Notes: generated by a model from the sequence alone, not told the origin. A DNA stretch of 64,000 nt from Cycas panzhihuaensis (GCA_023213395.1 CM041465.1:215395741-215459740), one strand, 5' to 3'. Counted from the stretch's first letter, positions 34,401-47,313 are shown. Made by a program: numbers and translations.

Positions 34401-34984
34401 GACTTCCAAAAAAAAAAAAAAAAAACCTGACACTTACTGGAAAATAAGCAATTGTTGGGTAGTTAAATTCTAGTAAAATTTAGTTGCCATAGATTTTAGA
34501 ATAGAAAACAAACCAATAATTCAACATCACACTCACAAAAGGCCTTCTGAACTAGATTCCTCACCTCAGAAAACATAAAACCCCTAAAAGACCCTCAAAG
34601 TTCCAAAAGCCCCTAAAACAAAATCTCAAAATTATCTCACAATGAAGTTGCACCATTTCCATTATACACTGACTCCCCCCCACCACTTGCTTTGTCAAAT
34701 GGTAGCTGTGTCATCTACACTCGAAGTTGGAGAAATGTAGTCTTTGATTGCATTGGCTTGATTACCTATCTTGACTTCACAAACTACAACTGCAGACACT
34801 ACATGAGAGGTGAAAATGATTAACAGTATAAAAGCTCCAACCAGTGTATATAGGAGCAACATTATGCTATGTCATAGGCCTTCCATCTTTGCAATGATGT
34901 TTTACATAGATAAAGTGTGATATAAAGTAGAATTATCCACAAAGTGACATATAAAGCAGAATAGCATAAGAAGAACCAGGTGAT

Positions 34985-35070
34985 TGCCTGTGGGAATTTG
35001 AACCACTGGAGTATCTTTATCTCAGATCTAGGTCAAGCCATTATCTATTAGACATAGCTAGACTCCTTTG
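34985..35070 (-). ncRNA. tRNA-like / SINE-like segment
   Basis: The minus strand contains a B-box-like GGTTCAAATTCC (about 34992-35004) and, about 55 bases upstream, an A-box-like TAGCTATGTCTAATAG. Spacing and order suit a decayed tRNA or a tRNA-derived SINE head. The T stem is imperfect and no clear tail was found. Confidence 0.3.
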
Positions 35071-35679
35071 ATTCTTAGCAGTTCATTTTCATTGCCCATA
35101 GGAAGAATATCTAGTGAGACTCATCCTTTATAGTTATGATCTCTTCATCCTGTTCCAATTACCGATGACGTATGACATTAGTCTGTTATCTTGTTTGGCT
35201 TTATCAATTGATAGGAAAATAATTTCTTTTGTCACTGGGTAGCTCTGGGTGACCCTTTGGCGCATTTTGGTGTCTCCGTCCCTACACTCTCTGTGTCGTC
35301 ATTCTCTGTGTGACAACAGGTGTGGTGGTGGCATAGCTTGGTGACATCACGGCGGCAGCAACGCTGCACTATTTTTTCAAATATTTTTTTAATATATATA
35401 TTTTTATATAGTTTTTAAAAACATTAAATTTTATTATATAAAAGTTAGATTCCAAGGTTTAAAAACCCTATCTCCCCTTTACACTTTAGTCCCCAGCTTT
35501 ATTAAGCCCTCCATGTGACTTAACCAAGGCATCAAGTAGGTTTCAATCATAACTAAGGCCATAGTAGACCTAATAGCTAAACCCAAACATGTTGAATGAC
35601 TCATCTAAATGAACCCAACTAATCACATAGATAGGTGGGGATGAAGTCTTGCCCTAGATTACAAGAGGATTATAACAAT

Positions 35680-35845
35680 ATACTCCTTTTTTTTTTAACT
35701 TTTCATTCTTTACTTCTTTTTTTCCTTTTTTCTTCTTTTTTTCCTTTTTTCTTCTTTTTTACTTTTCTATTGATTTCTTTTTTTTTTTTTTTCTTAATAA
35801 ACTTTCACCTTTCACTCTTTTTTTTTTTTTTTTTTTTTTATAATA
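35680..35845 (+). repeat. T-rich simple sequence
   Basis: Long T and TTTC runs. No coding meaning; open frames through it are Phe/Leu/Ser artefacts. Confidence 0.85.
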
Positions 35846-36477
35846 AAGGATTCATAACCATCCAATTATGAAGTTCTTTTACTTAATGTAGCAAGGATTT
35901 ATCCTTTTAAATAGAACTAGGATAAAAAGAGACCAATCTCCTTAAGGATTAAACCATCGGAGAAAGAGAAGATCAAAACCATGGTGTCTTTAAATGTAAA
36001 GGGAAGGTGGCAAAATGAGTATTCACCTCAAAATATAAATAGAGAGAACCAAGAATAATAAAAAGAAAAAAGAGAAAATCATAGGTGATAAATAACCAAG
36101 AAGGAATCCCCATGACAAAGGACTAGTAAATAAAGATATGATCTAAGCAACTAATAAAGTATCTGAAGTTAACAAAGAAGTCTCTCTTTTAAGGATGAGA
36201 ATAAATGATGGAGTTGGGGGGCTAAATTTTCTCAAGTATGGGGCTTAAAAGAGAAAAAGACTAATATCCTTAAAAAAGAGTAATCATAACTAATGCATAT
36301 ACTAGACGGAGCAATAGACTTATATGATCATGAGTAAAGTTTTTATGAAAGTAGAAGCAAGTCAAAAGAGAATGAAGAACAATTAAGAAAGAGAATTGCC
36401 CATAGTTTTAACTCATTAGGTAATAAAAAAATTTAGAGCCATAGTTTATCCTCATTGCAAAGACCAAGAATGCCACT

Positions 36478-37735
36478 AGGCATAAAATTTCCTCAAGCAT
36501 TAAGAGTTTACAGGCTTTTTGAATTCCAAGCCTTCCATTGTTGAGATTCAATAATCTCCATTATTTAAATCTTCAATTACTAGATAAGGTTGAACCCACT
36601 TAGAAGAAAACTTCTGTTATTTATCTTGAAGGTATTCTAACTTTAAAACTTTATCACTAATATGGAATTTTCTAGGCCTAAGTTTCCTATCATGGGTAGC
36701 CTGAATTCTAACTTTAGATGCCATATTATTTTGTAATGCTTGCAAATGAGTCTCATCTACGTTTTTGAGTTCCAAGAGATGTGCTTCCCTTTAGAACTCT
36801 TTATTAGTTAATTTTTTTAACGAGACACATAAATAAGTAATCTTAAATTATAATAGAAGGATGGCCTTGACACCATAAACTGGAGAGAATGGTGTCATGA
36901 CTATAGCATTTCTAATTAAGGTTCTATAATCCCATAATATCGAAAATAGTTTAACATGCTAATCTCTATGAGAAATCATAAGGGTTTTAGCTAAAGTCTT
37001 ATTAAAAGCCTCAACTTAGCCATTCGCCTGAGGGTGATAAGGGGTCGATAATCTGTGAGTAATATGAAATTTTCTACATAACTCACTGACATGGGGATTC
37101 CAAAATGAAGTCCCATTATCAGTAATAATAACATCTTGTACCCCAAATCTATAAATGATATATTGAAAGATGAATGTATCAATGACCTTTCTAGTAGTAG
37201 AAACTAACGAAATGGCTTTATTCCATTTAGTAAAGTATTTAGCTATGGTAATAATAAACTTATGGTTAATAGATGATCCTTGAAAGATTTAACCAATGAG
37301 ATTGAAACCCCATTGGGAGAAAGGCCAAGGTGATATAATCAATTTTAACTCTTGTGCAAGTTTGTGTATTAAAGTCATATGAGATTCACATTTTTCACAT
37401 TTTTGGATATAGATATGAGCATGTTTGAATAAGGTTGGATAATAATAACCCATACAAAGAAGGTGTTGGGCCATTGATCGACCACCAAAGTGTCCACCAC
37501 ATGTTCCTTTAGAGCATTCTATCAAAATTGTAAGTGTTTCATCAAGAGAAAGGCATCTTAATATAATTCTATTGAAAGAACATTTATAAAGTACACCATA
37601 TAGCAAGAGATATTTCCTAGCAGTAGCTCAAATTTATCTTCTCTTCTTGGATGTTGAAGAAGAAGGGAAAGATTAATTGTGAAGGTATGATTTAATTTCT
37701 CCATACTAGGATTCTTCAGAAGGGATGGTTAAAGG
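36478..37735 (-). pseudogene. G2 integrase
   Basis: Zinc-finger and linker (MAQHLLCMGYYYPTLFKHAH, KCEKCESH) at about 37380-37480, core with SPWPFSQWGFNLIG, DVIITDNGTSF and YHPQANGQVEAFNKTL (36990-37330), and C-terminal domain ending LEFKKPVNS and KFYA near 36478-36530. All three catalytic acidic positions are affected or recognisable: first Asp is Asn here (GFNLIG), second Asp and Glu remain. Frameshifts and stops throughout. Confidence 0.85.
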
Positions 37736-38578
37736 GGTGCGTGGGCCCAATAATGTGAAACAAAACCTAAAAAACCAAAAACCACATTAAATCTCTTCTA
37801 ACAGATAGAATATACAAGTGTAGGGCTATCAGAAGGATAAATGATACTCTAACAAAGAGAAATAACCAACTTTAAGATTGAAATAGATGAAAATGACCCT
37901 TTTCATATGTTTTCTTCAAGAACAATGGAGCCAAACCTTGTGTGAGAACAACTAAGCTTGTAATCTACTACACAAGGCTAGAATCAACTAGAACCTATAA
38001 CTCTTCTTGTCTAAACTACATAATATTTAGATTTTTGATAGAAAACTTGAAGAAAATTGAGTAAATAAGACTTTATTTATCAAAATAACTTCAAAAAAAA
38101 AACTAAGTACATATGGCTCTAATACCATGTTAAAAATAGGGATCAAAATTGCTTTGATACCATGTTAAAAATAGGTAGCAAAATTTCTCTAATACTATGT
38201 TAAGAGCATCAAGATCTAATATTCATTTGTACTAATCATAAATATCAAATAAACTAGTTATAATAAATAATGAAATATATAAAAATAGATAAAGTAAGAC
38301 AAATGGAGAAGTTATAAGTGAATTTATTACCACGTATGGCTCTCTTATGGGTAGAGCTTCCACATTAATCACCAGAATACATTAAGATATAAAGGTGGAG
38401 GGTATAATATATAGGCCATCAGCCAATAATACAAAGTATATGATAGGTTGACTAAATGGAAAAGGAGGCAAACCTAACCTCATTATCAAATATTATTAAA
38501 TTATATTAAGGGGCCTATAACTATATAATATATACATGTAATTATAATAATACAAGGAAATGATGGTATTATTAAACA
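37736..38578 (-). mobile_element. Truncated LTR element between G2 RNase H and integrase
   Basis: Comparison with G1 shows extra DNA here. It comprises an LTR (38198-38578, TGTTAAGAGC...ATTAAACA on the plus strand) and, at its left, a triple repeat of primer-site plus LTR-end sequence (38115-38200). About 0.4 kb of leader follows to the left, then the G2 sequence resumes. The remainder of the element is deleted. Confidence 0.65.
38115..38200 (-). repeat. Triplicated primer-site/LTR junction
   Basis: Three near copies, about 35 bases apart, of TGGTATxAGAGC (minus strand) preceded by CCTATTTTTAACA-like LTR-end sequence, at about 38115, 38151 and 38187. Confidence 0.75.
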
Positions 38579-38619
38579 GTTTTAACATGGACATGGAGGA
38601 TAGGCTCATTTGGAAGAGT

Positions 38620-39737
38620 ATCATGAATAGGTATACCAGTAGGTTTGGGAAGAGGAGCATCAACCATAATCTCTACAATGACCATGCCTTTCTTAGATTT
38701 TCTATTGATGGTTTGAAAGTCAAATTCTTGTAGTAATAAGAACCATTTACCTAATCATCTAGTAAGGTTGGTTTCGGTAAGTAAATATCTTATAGGATCA
38801 GATTGGACAATAAGATGGACCTTATTTCCAAGAAGATAGTGCTATAACTTCCTAATGGTAAAGATTAAAGTAAGACATTCCTTTTTAGGAAAAGGATAAT
38901 GAAGTTCAGTGGCTAATAAAGTCTTACTAATGAAATAGATTGCTCATTCTTTACTAAAATCATGCTCTTGAACCAACATACCCACTAATGATTCTTTTGT
39001 AGAGGAAATGCATAGGATAAAAGGTTTATCAAGCCTTGGTAGAACAATCACAAGTATTGGGACTAAGGCTTACTTCAATTTTTCAAAGGACTCCTAAACT
39101 TAAGGAGTCCACCATAATTCAATATTTTTCTTTAAAGATTAGTAATAGGCTTGGCATCCAAAGAAAAATTAGCAATAAAATATCTTAAAAATCCAAATCT
39201 ACCCAAAAAGGATTTAATCTAATTTTTATTTTTAAGAGGAGGCATATCAATGATTAACATTATTTTGTCAAGATCTATTCTAATCCCATCATGGAAGATA
39301 GTGTTACCTAACATTCTTCCTGATGTCATAAGAAACATGCATTTATATAGATTAAGACATAAACAATATTTTCTACATCTTTCAAAGATTATTCTCAGGT
39401 CATGTATGATCATGTCTTTTGTGAGAAAGAGCATACATTTCACTTAAGTACACAGTAATAATATTACTAATTAAATCATGAAAAATATGAACCATTGCTC
39501 TTTGATAAGTAGCACTAGTATTTTTCAATCTAAAAGGCATAACTTTATAAATGAAAGTACCCCAAGGAGTAGTGAATGCAGTCTTATGACAATCTCGTGG
39601 TGCAATGGAGATTTGATTGTAATAGAAAAGGTCATCCATAAGGGACATCACCTCAAAACCAATCATTTGATCCCAAATCTGATTAAGAAAAGGGGGAAAA
39701 AAATTATCCATGGGATAAGCATCATTAGTGTCCTAAA
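38620..39737 (-). pseudogene. G2 RNase H and main part of reverse transcriptase
   Basis: RT: SLMDDLFYYNQISIAPRDCH, TPWGTFIYKVMPFRLKN (39470-39670), with the FxDD catalytic box region decayed. Connection: GRFGFLRYFIANFSLDAKP (39140-39200), present here but missing in G1. RNase H: AIYFISKTLLATELHYPF and HYLLGNKVHLIV (38780-38950), then NRKSKKGMVIVE (38690). Interrupted on the right by a solo LTR. Confidence 0.85.
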
Positions 39738-40366
39738 TGTTGGGAATAGAAGGTCTAACCCTCTAACCACCACCAAGATCTATTACTTTCTTACAACTAG
39801 TTACAGAAATGGAAACATAAAATTACATGCAAGTTCTAAAATTAGAGATTATACTGGAACAAGACAATGAAAGCCAAACATCATATGTGCACCCAATATA
39901 ACATGGTAAAACCCTAGTAGTGTGCTAGGGAAACATCCACACAGGAAAGGTATCGATCTTTATTGCTACAGAATGGAGTAACAGTACATCACAAATACAG
40001 CGTACTCTCTGGAACAATAATCAGCCACTGCCCTCTTCACAGTACATTGCATAACATTATAACATAATAAGAAAAGCCCTAAAACGAGCTACATGAGAGG
40101 ACATCCAAGACCTAAATCTTAACCATAGAATCTAGGGTATTTGTATTGAATGACCCTGATTCTCTTTACACTTTGATAAGGTTTACATGGTTAATTTTTT
40201 GGGTTGGGGGCTATTGCCCCTGAAACCCCTCCTAGCAGGGCGCATTCCACTCCCCACCCCAGGCCAAGGGCTCCCTTATGGAACCCCCGAGAAAGATTTG
40301 GGGGGGAAACTGCGCTGAAAACATGCCATAATTTTAGGCCTATAATTGTTGTCACAATACCCAACA
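39738..40366 (-). mobile_element. Solo LTR of a copia-type element in G2 RT
   Basis: TGTTGGGAATAG...ATACCCAACA, 629 bases. Flanked by a perfect target duplication CTAAA (39733-39737 and 40367-40371). The RT reading continues across it. On the minus strand the end ...TTTTACCATGTTATATTGGG and the G-rich 40200-40310 segment are typical of copia LTRs. No internal sequence, so it formed by LTR-LTR recombination. Confidence 0.93.
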
Positions 40367-40371
40367 CTAAA

Positions 40372-41500
40372 AGTCAATGCATATTTAGATTGAACCATTT
40401 TTCTTCACAACTGGAACTATATTAGAAACCCATTGAGAATAATCCATACTCTTAATAAATCTAGCTCTTAATAATTTCTCCACTTTTTGTTTGATAGTAA
40501 CACAAAGACGTGGTGAATAGGTCACTATTTTTGGCATTTAGGTTTAACACTAGGAGCGACAATGATATTATATTTAATGACTTGGGGATCAAGATCGTGC
40601 ATATTATTATAGTCCCAAGCAAAAATTGAATGGAACTCACAAAAGATATCCTTAAATTGAGTGATTTCTTAAGAAGTACAACTAGCTCCTAACATAACAA
40701 TCTTAGGGGTATCGTCCAATTCTAAGTCAACATCTATAGTTTGCTCCATAACCATAGCATTTCCCTCTTTAACATATGGAGGAGTAGGCTCTATAAGAGA
40801 AATTATCTCCTAAGGTTAGGAATAATCAACTAGTAGTGAATCAAGTCATATTATCTTTGAAAAACTCAACCTATAATGACCTAAGGGAAGATTAGAGGTT
40901 GATCCCACTAAATATTCAAGAATTATCTCATCATTTTCAAAGTGATCTAAGTCAAAAAGATTGATAAGGAATAAATTCCTTGGTAGATCAATAGATAAAG
41001 AAGAGGGCTTAAAATATAAGGGATAATCAACTAAAGAGTTTGGATAGGTGGGAACAAATTCAATGATCGAAGAAATGTGAGAGAAAGGAATAGGTCTATT
41101 AATAAATTCCCAAGTCAATGTAAAGGTTCATTTAAATTCTTGATGATAAGAATGGCAATCTTGATCATACAAAGACATTAAGACAAGGGATGATGGAGAA
41201 ACATCCACAAAAAGATGAGAAAAAAAGAAATAGTAGAAACCAAATTCACTTCCCATACTTGAGTGGAGGTACCTTGATCCCTTTGAAGTATATCACATAA
41301 ATTAATAACCTTACCATTTGATTCTAGGTTTGGGTGCCTATGCAACAACATCTTGTTCTCATATATATTCAGCCATGTAACAAAAAGAGGAGACCAAGAG
41401 AAAAGAGGTATAGCATTAACAGGTGCATTGTATGGAAAAGAAATTACATAATTAATTGAAGAATCATTCGTAGTAGAAGAAACTAAAGCATTTTCCATCG
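40372..41500 (-). pseudogene. G2 RT N-terminus and linker
   Basis: Continues RT to the left of the solo LTR. The linker (40846-41118) has FDLDHFENDEIILEYLVGST, matching VDYFEDDEALLEHLAGFT of G1. Low-complexity, with stops. Confidence 0.75.
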
Positions 41501-41829
41501 AAGGAAAATATAAGACCTATGAGAAATGGATTTGAAAAGAGAGGGGGATATTTATATCAATAGTTTCACTCACATGCATTTCCTCATAGGATATAATAGA
41601 ATATGAAGTCATTTCTTTATTACAAGAAGAAGAGGAAACCAAAGATTGATAAGTGAGACCCAAAGACTAAGGAGCAGATGAGGAACTTGGTGAAATAAGG
41701 ACAATCTCCACTAAACCAACATCCTTTACTTCTCCTTGAGGAGAAGGAGTTTCAATGGAAAAGTATTGGCCTAAACCTAATGATTGAAAGAAATACTCTA
41801 AAGAGTTGGATAACTCATGAGGCTCAAGA

Positions 41830-42180
41830 AAGGTCTAAATATATGGAACTAACTATTTAATAAGTTTTGATTTTATCTTATAATTTTTAATTATCCTTCA
41901 TGGATGAACCTAAGTTTACTAAAAAGGGAAGAATAAATAGAAGCCATTTGGGTAATACATGGTCTACCTAAAAGGATGTTGTATTCTAAATTAAGATCAA
42001 TGATGGTCAATTCAATAAGAACTGTCTTTTCTTCCAAATTCAGGGGAAGAGTCACTTGACTAATAGGAACTTTCTGATTTTTATCGTATCCTTAATAAAT
42101 CCACTCACATGGATCAAAGACCAAAATTTCTAAGTCCTCAACAAGATGAAGAGGAATTATATTAACAGATGATCCCTCAT
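41830..42180 (-). pseudogene. G2 protease remnant
   Basis: The minus strand gives IIDLNLEYNILLGRPCIT (41940-42010), matching DVDLDYNLLLGHPWLD of G1, and the active-site region with GSSVNI-type residues near 42160. Broken frame. Confidence 0.75.
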
Positions 42181-42199
42181 CAATGATGATGCATTTAAT

Positions 42200-43433
42200 G
42201 TTAATGTTATCCTTAATTATTTAAATATAAAATAGAGATATGTCATTTGGATCACAAGTGGTGTGATTAGGCAAGGTATCCATGTCAAAAGAAAGTGTCA
42301 AAATGGATGAAGAGACTATAGTAGGAACTCTCAATGTATCAAACAAGAGTTGATGTTGCTAAGGGCAACACTTCAATAAATCTATGACTTAAATACTAAC
42401 AAGAATAGTCTTTAACTCATTGACTGAAAAGAATGATCCATCCTTTATATCAGAAGGAATGGATCTAAACCTAATAAGACATGGGGATATAAGAAGTAAA
42501 GAGTTAGAGTTTTTTGCCATTAAATAAACAAGTGATTTAGATAGACCTACACTCTTTGTTGTCTCTACCATTTTAATTTTTCTCTTAGTCTCACCACCTT
42601 TAGGAGGTCAGTGAGCTTGATTATTAGTTCATTTTGTTGAAGATGCAACAAGGTGAGAAGAGGTTATCCTAGTAGGATAGGAACAAATAGGTTATGAATT
42701 CAATGAAGGCAAACATATTTAATAAGAGATAGAAGAATGAGAAGGACTAAGGTTACCTTGGATAGGTATGGTAGAGGTACCCTCGTATGTAGAAGATACC
42801 ACACGAGGAGAGTGGGTCCAGACTCATGATTTAGAAGGTGAAGGAAAAGTCTAAGAATGAACTGACTTATGATCTTCAACCTCTCCCAAAGGATGAGAAT
42901 GAGGCCTTAGTGAAGGAGGATGGGAAGGTAAGGATGACCAAGTGGCATCTGGAGCAACTAAAGGCTTAACTTATATTGACTCATACTCTTCACATAATGG
43001 ATCAAATTGATGATGTTGTAGAGAATATGTCATAGTATGAGTCTTTAGATAAAAAGGGTCTTAATATCCAGGTATATGAAGAGGAGTAAGGACCCTAGTA
43101 AGAATGGACTCATAATAAGATGGGTGTACTTGAGTAGGAAGTGTTTCTTCTTATGTAAAATAAGAATTTATAAAAGAAGAATCATCATAGAATTGAGAGG
43201 GTTCTGGGTACCCTTACTCTATAAGTATTTCATATAATTGGGCTAAATCTTCAAGGGGATAAATATAGGCATAATGTATATGATGTTCCAAAGAATCAAC
43301 ATAGGAAGATGAAACTTCATGAGTGAAATATAAGGGTTATGATTGAAAATTAGGTATGAGACCTTTTAGTCTCAACAATCACCTTGGAGTGGGAATTGTA
43401 GTTTCCATCACTTTAAACAATAAGAAAAATGGT
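42200..43433 (-). pseudogene. G2 gag remnant
   Basis: Between protease and the PBS, in the position of gag. Short Ser/Pro-rich stretches parallel the G1 gag N-terminus, but no clear capsid core survives. Confidence 0.6.
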
Positions 43434-43452
43434 ATTCCCTAGTATGGTCATA
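43434..43452 (-). other. G2 primer-binding site
   Basis: The minus strand reads ATGACCATACTAGGGA beside the G2 5' LTR. It is nearly the same as the G1 primer site at 20251-20275, so G1 and G2 belong to related Tat subfamilies. Confidence 0.75.
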
Positions 43453-43459
43453 AAAAAGA

Positions 43460-45719
43460 TGACATGCTTTGGTTGGACCTAGACTAGGTATCTCTTAACT
43501 AGTGTTATGTTTTCCATGTTTCAAGTCTAAGCCAAGAGATAAGAAGCCTAAGAGAACCTAAGGGACAACCTTTTCCAACTCCTAAGAAGCAATCTCCACC
43601 TAGTTATGTTGTGTAACTAAGATATAAATGAAGCAATGAAAGGCTAGGATGTAAAGGGGGTGGTAGAATCCACTAGCCTATACAATTAGATGGAGGAGTT
43701 CTAAGTTCGGGATTATACTAACAATGTATCTTGTGTCCTTCCTGAGGACTCATTTCCTCCCATTCTTTCAACCTTTTGAGTTTTACTAAACTGAAGAAGA
43801 AAAGGTTAGGTGATGGAGAGGTTTTGTTTTTTAATGAAATGCAATCATAAAAGCAAACAATGAAATGATAAGATCTAACTACCTTCTTTTCAATATCAAG
43901 AAAAAAACTAATCATGCATGTAACATTTTTTTTTATGGAATGAAACACACTAAGAATGAAAGAGAAACTATTTCCTCTAGATGTAAAATACACCTTTTAA
44001 ACAAGGAAAACTAGCATGAAATGCAAATAATATAACATGCAACCATATGTACAAATTAATGAAAGATCAAATAACATGTGATGGTTTTATAACACTTCTT
44101 ATCTCAATCACATGCTATTTCCTTCCTTGGATAATAATGTTAAGGGAAAAGAGAGATTTTAGAAATATATTCCAGCCACTATGAATGATATTTAGTCTAT
44201 AAAAGTCACATGCAATCAGTCATAATTGAACTTTTTAGAAATAAATAATAAACTAGGATGGTAGAGATATGGAGTCTTTCAGACACCATAGGATCCTTGG
44301 ATCTCATGTAATTTGATCACAACATAAATATACCATTCATACATTTAGATTTTTTTTCTTAGATAAGAAAAATAAAGAGAATGAAGTCAAATATGACCAT
44401 ACTAATAATTTTCTATAATTACTAGTCTATTGATGAATTCTTACCTCGGAATGGCCTTCTCTCTTTCACATAATCAAACTTCTTCAAATTGTCCTTTAAA
44501 ACTAATAAGAGAAAAAAGAAGAAAACACAAGAAAAACTAGCTCTATAGTAGTGATAGATAAACAAAGGTGAAACTAGACCTCTTAGGGACTTGGATAGCT
44601 AAAAGGAATTGGGGGGGGGGGGTAGTTATTTTTATAGTGAAGAGATGATCGTTCTTCACAATAGTCTACCTCTTTTCTTCCCATAAAGGTCTGACCTTTC
44701 ATCCATGTTTCTCAAGGAAAAATGTACACAAAGGTATCATAAATATCAAAAAAAAGAGAGGAACAATTCTAATCATAGGCAATCATTAAAAGAAAAGTAG
44801 AATTACAAGAAACTAAAAAGGAAAGATCTTACCAAGGAAAAGAAGTTTGAAGCTAAAAAATTTATAAGAAAACAAGTACTTTAGAAGCATCAACCATTGA
44901 AATTTGTGTAGCAACAAGTCAATAAATAGAGCTTTAAAATTTTTCCCTTTGACTTCACCTTTTCTTCAAGATAGTTCTCCAAACAACAACAGAAAAATAT
45001 CTCAAAATCTTAAGAATCACATACTAAAGCTTGATCTTTAACACATCAATCCATGAATGATATAACACAATAGGGTTTCCAAGAGTTCTAGGCATGAATA
45101 GGATAGGTTTCGATCGAATTTGGGTGACAACATGCAAAATTACTATACAAAAAAAATAAATCCATGCATAACAGTCAAAAATATAACCAGTTGTATTTTA
45201 CGAGCTACAAAAAATAGGACTTTATAAATGCAATTAGTTGTGTTCTTGGTAGCACCAAAAATCTAAGAAATCAAGAGGTGAAATTTATCCATTGAAAAGT
45301 TAAAAAATAATATTTTTTATTACAAAAAAAAACCAAAAAGTCTTAATCAATGGAGGAATAGCCCAAAAAAGATGAAAACTATAAGCCAATACCCAAAAAT
45401 AATGCTAAAGTGACCACAAAAAAAGTAAAATCAAAATAAGAGAATGAAGCAAATGAATGTTTTAAAGTAAAAATAAGCTAAAATGATCATGAAGAGAGAC
45501 ATAATTACCATAGTTATCACTCATTAATAGGTGAGAGAGCATATAATACATCATCATCATCCAACATACATCATCCAAGAAAAAGCATGATTATATTTCA
45601 TCAAAACATGGCCTAATATATCATAAAATAAGTGTTTATAAATCATATCAAATAAGAGTAACACAAGAAACTTATTAAAGGTGATGGGGATCAATTAAGG
45701 GTTAGATTTTGGTGAAACA
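43460..45719 (-). repeat. 5' LTR of G2 (uninterrupted)
   Basis: 2260 bases. It aligns with 6498-6551, then 22863-24722, then 28454-28826, so it provides the empty-site version of two nested insertions. The G1 site corresponds to about 43510 and the TRIM-like site to about 45350 (TCTTAATCAATGG). The PBS lies at its left. Confidence 0.88.
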
Positions 45720-45724
45720 CCAAT

Positions 45725-47313
45725 TAGGAGCAATTCTCAGGAAATTTTTTCATCAAATTTAATAAAAGGATTAAAAGGTGGTGGTGTAAACATGATGAAG
45801 ATTGTATATATTAAGAAATTAAAAACTTCAAAGATAAATTTCAAGAGGAAGACATTGAAAGTAAGCATCAGGAAATCTTATCTCTTCTATAGAGTATGAG
45901 AGATCATGTAAGGAAAATAATATAAAGAGCCAATCAAGTAGAAAAATAATCTAGTGAGGATCCTCTAAAGGAGCCACATGAAAAAAAGACAAGCAACATA
46001 TACGAAGACCTAGATGATCAAATTAAAGAGTAATCTAATAAGAAGCCTATCCATGAGTAGTAAGAGGAAGCTATAAATGACTTACATAAATCAAGTAAGG
46101 AAATATCCATCAGTAAGTCACTTGAGAAAGGATCTAAGATGTAGGTTGATTCTAAAAAGGTACTTGATTTAAATTATAATTCTATCTTGCATCTACCTAT
46201 TTCTTTTATAAGTTTCCTTGTTTATATTAGTTTTATAAGTTTTATAGCCTTGTAAACTCCCTCCCCTATGTTATACCATAAAATCTTATAAATGAATTAG
46301 GACTTGAAGCCCTAAGTCCCCTACTCCTAATAGGTGCAATTCATATTCCACTTGAGATACCCTTTGATGTTTCATTCCCTAACAAGTCTCTTAATTGTCA
46401 TCCCCATATTCCTCATCTTCTAACCCCCTCTCAATAAGTTCCAACCTCTAATACTATTATTACATATCCCTTTTATAAAGCATTACAACCCCACTTTCAT
46501 TACTACTATCCTTCTCACTACCTTATATTATTTTCCCTTAACCCTTTGTATTACTCTACAAGTAATCCTAATATGCCATTACTAAAATCCCTTTCCTATA
46601 AGTAATGCCTAGCCCCTATTGCCCACTCATTTTTCTTTTCTCAATTAAATCCCAAATTCACTAGTAGATCTAGATTTATTTACACTTGATTCTATATAGC
46701 AACACCCTCATCACTAATAAATCCTTTTTTTCTACCTCTTATCCAAACTAGCCATCATATATCATATTCCTTATTTAAGTACTTATATATGCTTCTTGTT
46801 AATTTTCCCCCTAAAATAACTCATCTATATCCTTCACCTTATGCATTTTATTTCCTTATCCTTAATATGTATCCATATATACCTCCCCTCATGTAATTTA
46901 ACCTTTATATTAAATGCCCCTTACATGCTATCACCCCTCTACATTCCCATCCCTTATTTCCAAAATCTACCTTCCTAATATAATTTATATATTCCATATC
47001 TTTTCCTTATAATCCCTCATTTTTTCCTTAAGGATGACTATAAGTGGACATAATATCCAACTAGGATATAATACCATAGAGTGCACAAGTTTGAGGATCA
47101 ATCAATGAGAGGCCCACCTATAAAAGTATTCCAGATATAGTAATATCATAAATAAGAAGAGGATATATATGGTTTTCTTTAAGATAATAAGATAATAGAG
47201 AATCCAAGTGGAGGATTAGAGATATATACATAAAGATATATATGCTCTAGATGTCTAAGTGATAAAATTATAAATACTTCATAGGTGAAGTATTCTTTGA
47301 AAGGGGGATTGTT
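45725..47313 (+). other. Element C interior, right part
   Basis: Resumes element C after G2. No coding recognised. 46250-47030 has very few G on the plus strand (C+T+A), a marked strand bias. The right end has a PPT before the 3' LTR. Confidence 0.65.

Larger units (their letters stand above)
6498..45719 (-). mobile_element. Tat-lineage Ty3/gypsy element G2, with nested insertions
   Basis: 3' LTR starts at 6498 (TGGAGTGCT) and ends at 28826; 5' LTR 43460-45719 (TGACATGCT...GAAACA). Target duplication TCAAT/CCAAT lies at 6493-6497 and 45720-45724. Internal coding on the minus strand: gag, protease, RT, RNase H, integrase, an extra RNase H, plus an opposite-strand plant-mobile-domain frame. 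All parts are broken by stops. Later insertions sit in the 3' LTR (G1 and TRIM-like element 1), in the extra RNase H (copia), in RT (solo LTR) and between RNase H and integrase (truncated LTR element). Confidence 0.88.

Noticed and set aside
35635-35871. Open frame through T-rich DNA
   Set aside because: Encodes only Phe/Leu/Ser runs; simple-sequence artefact.
35450-36470. Candidate 3' LTR of G2
   Set aside because: The true 3' LTR is at 6498-28826 (alignment, PPT, target duplication); this stretch is spacer between integrase and the extra RNase H plus inserted DNA.
36991-37182. Separate short gene in this frame
   Set aside because: It is an out-of-frame reading of the G2 integrase core.
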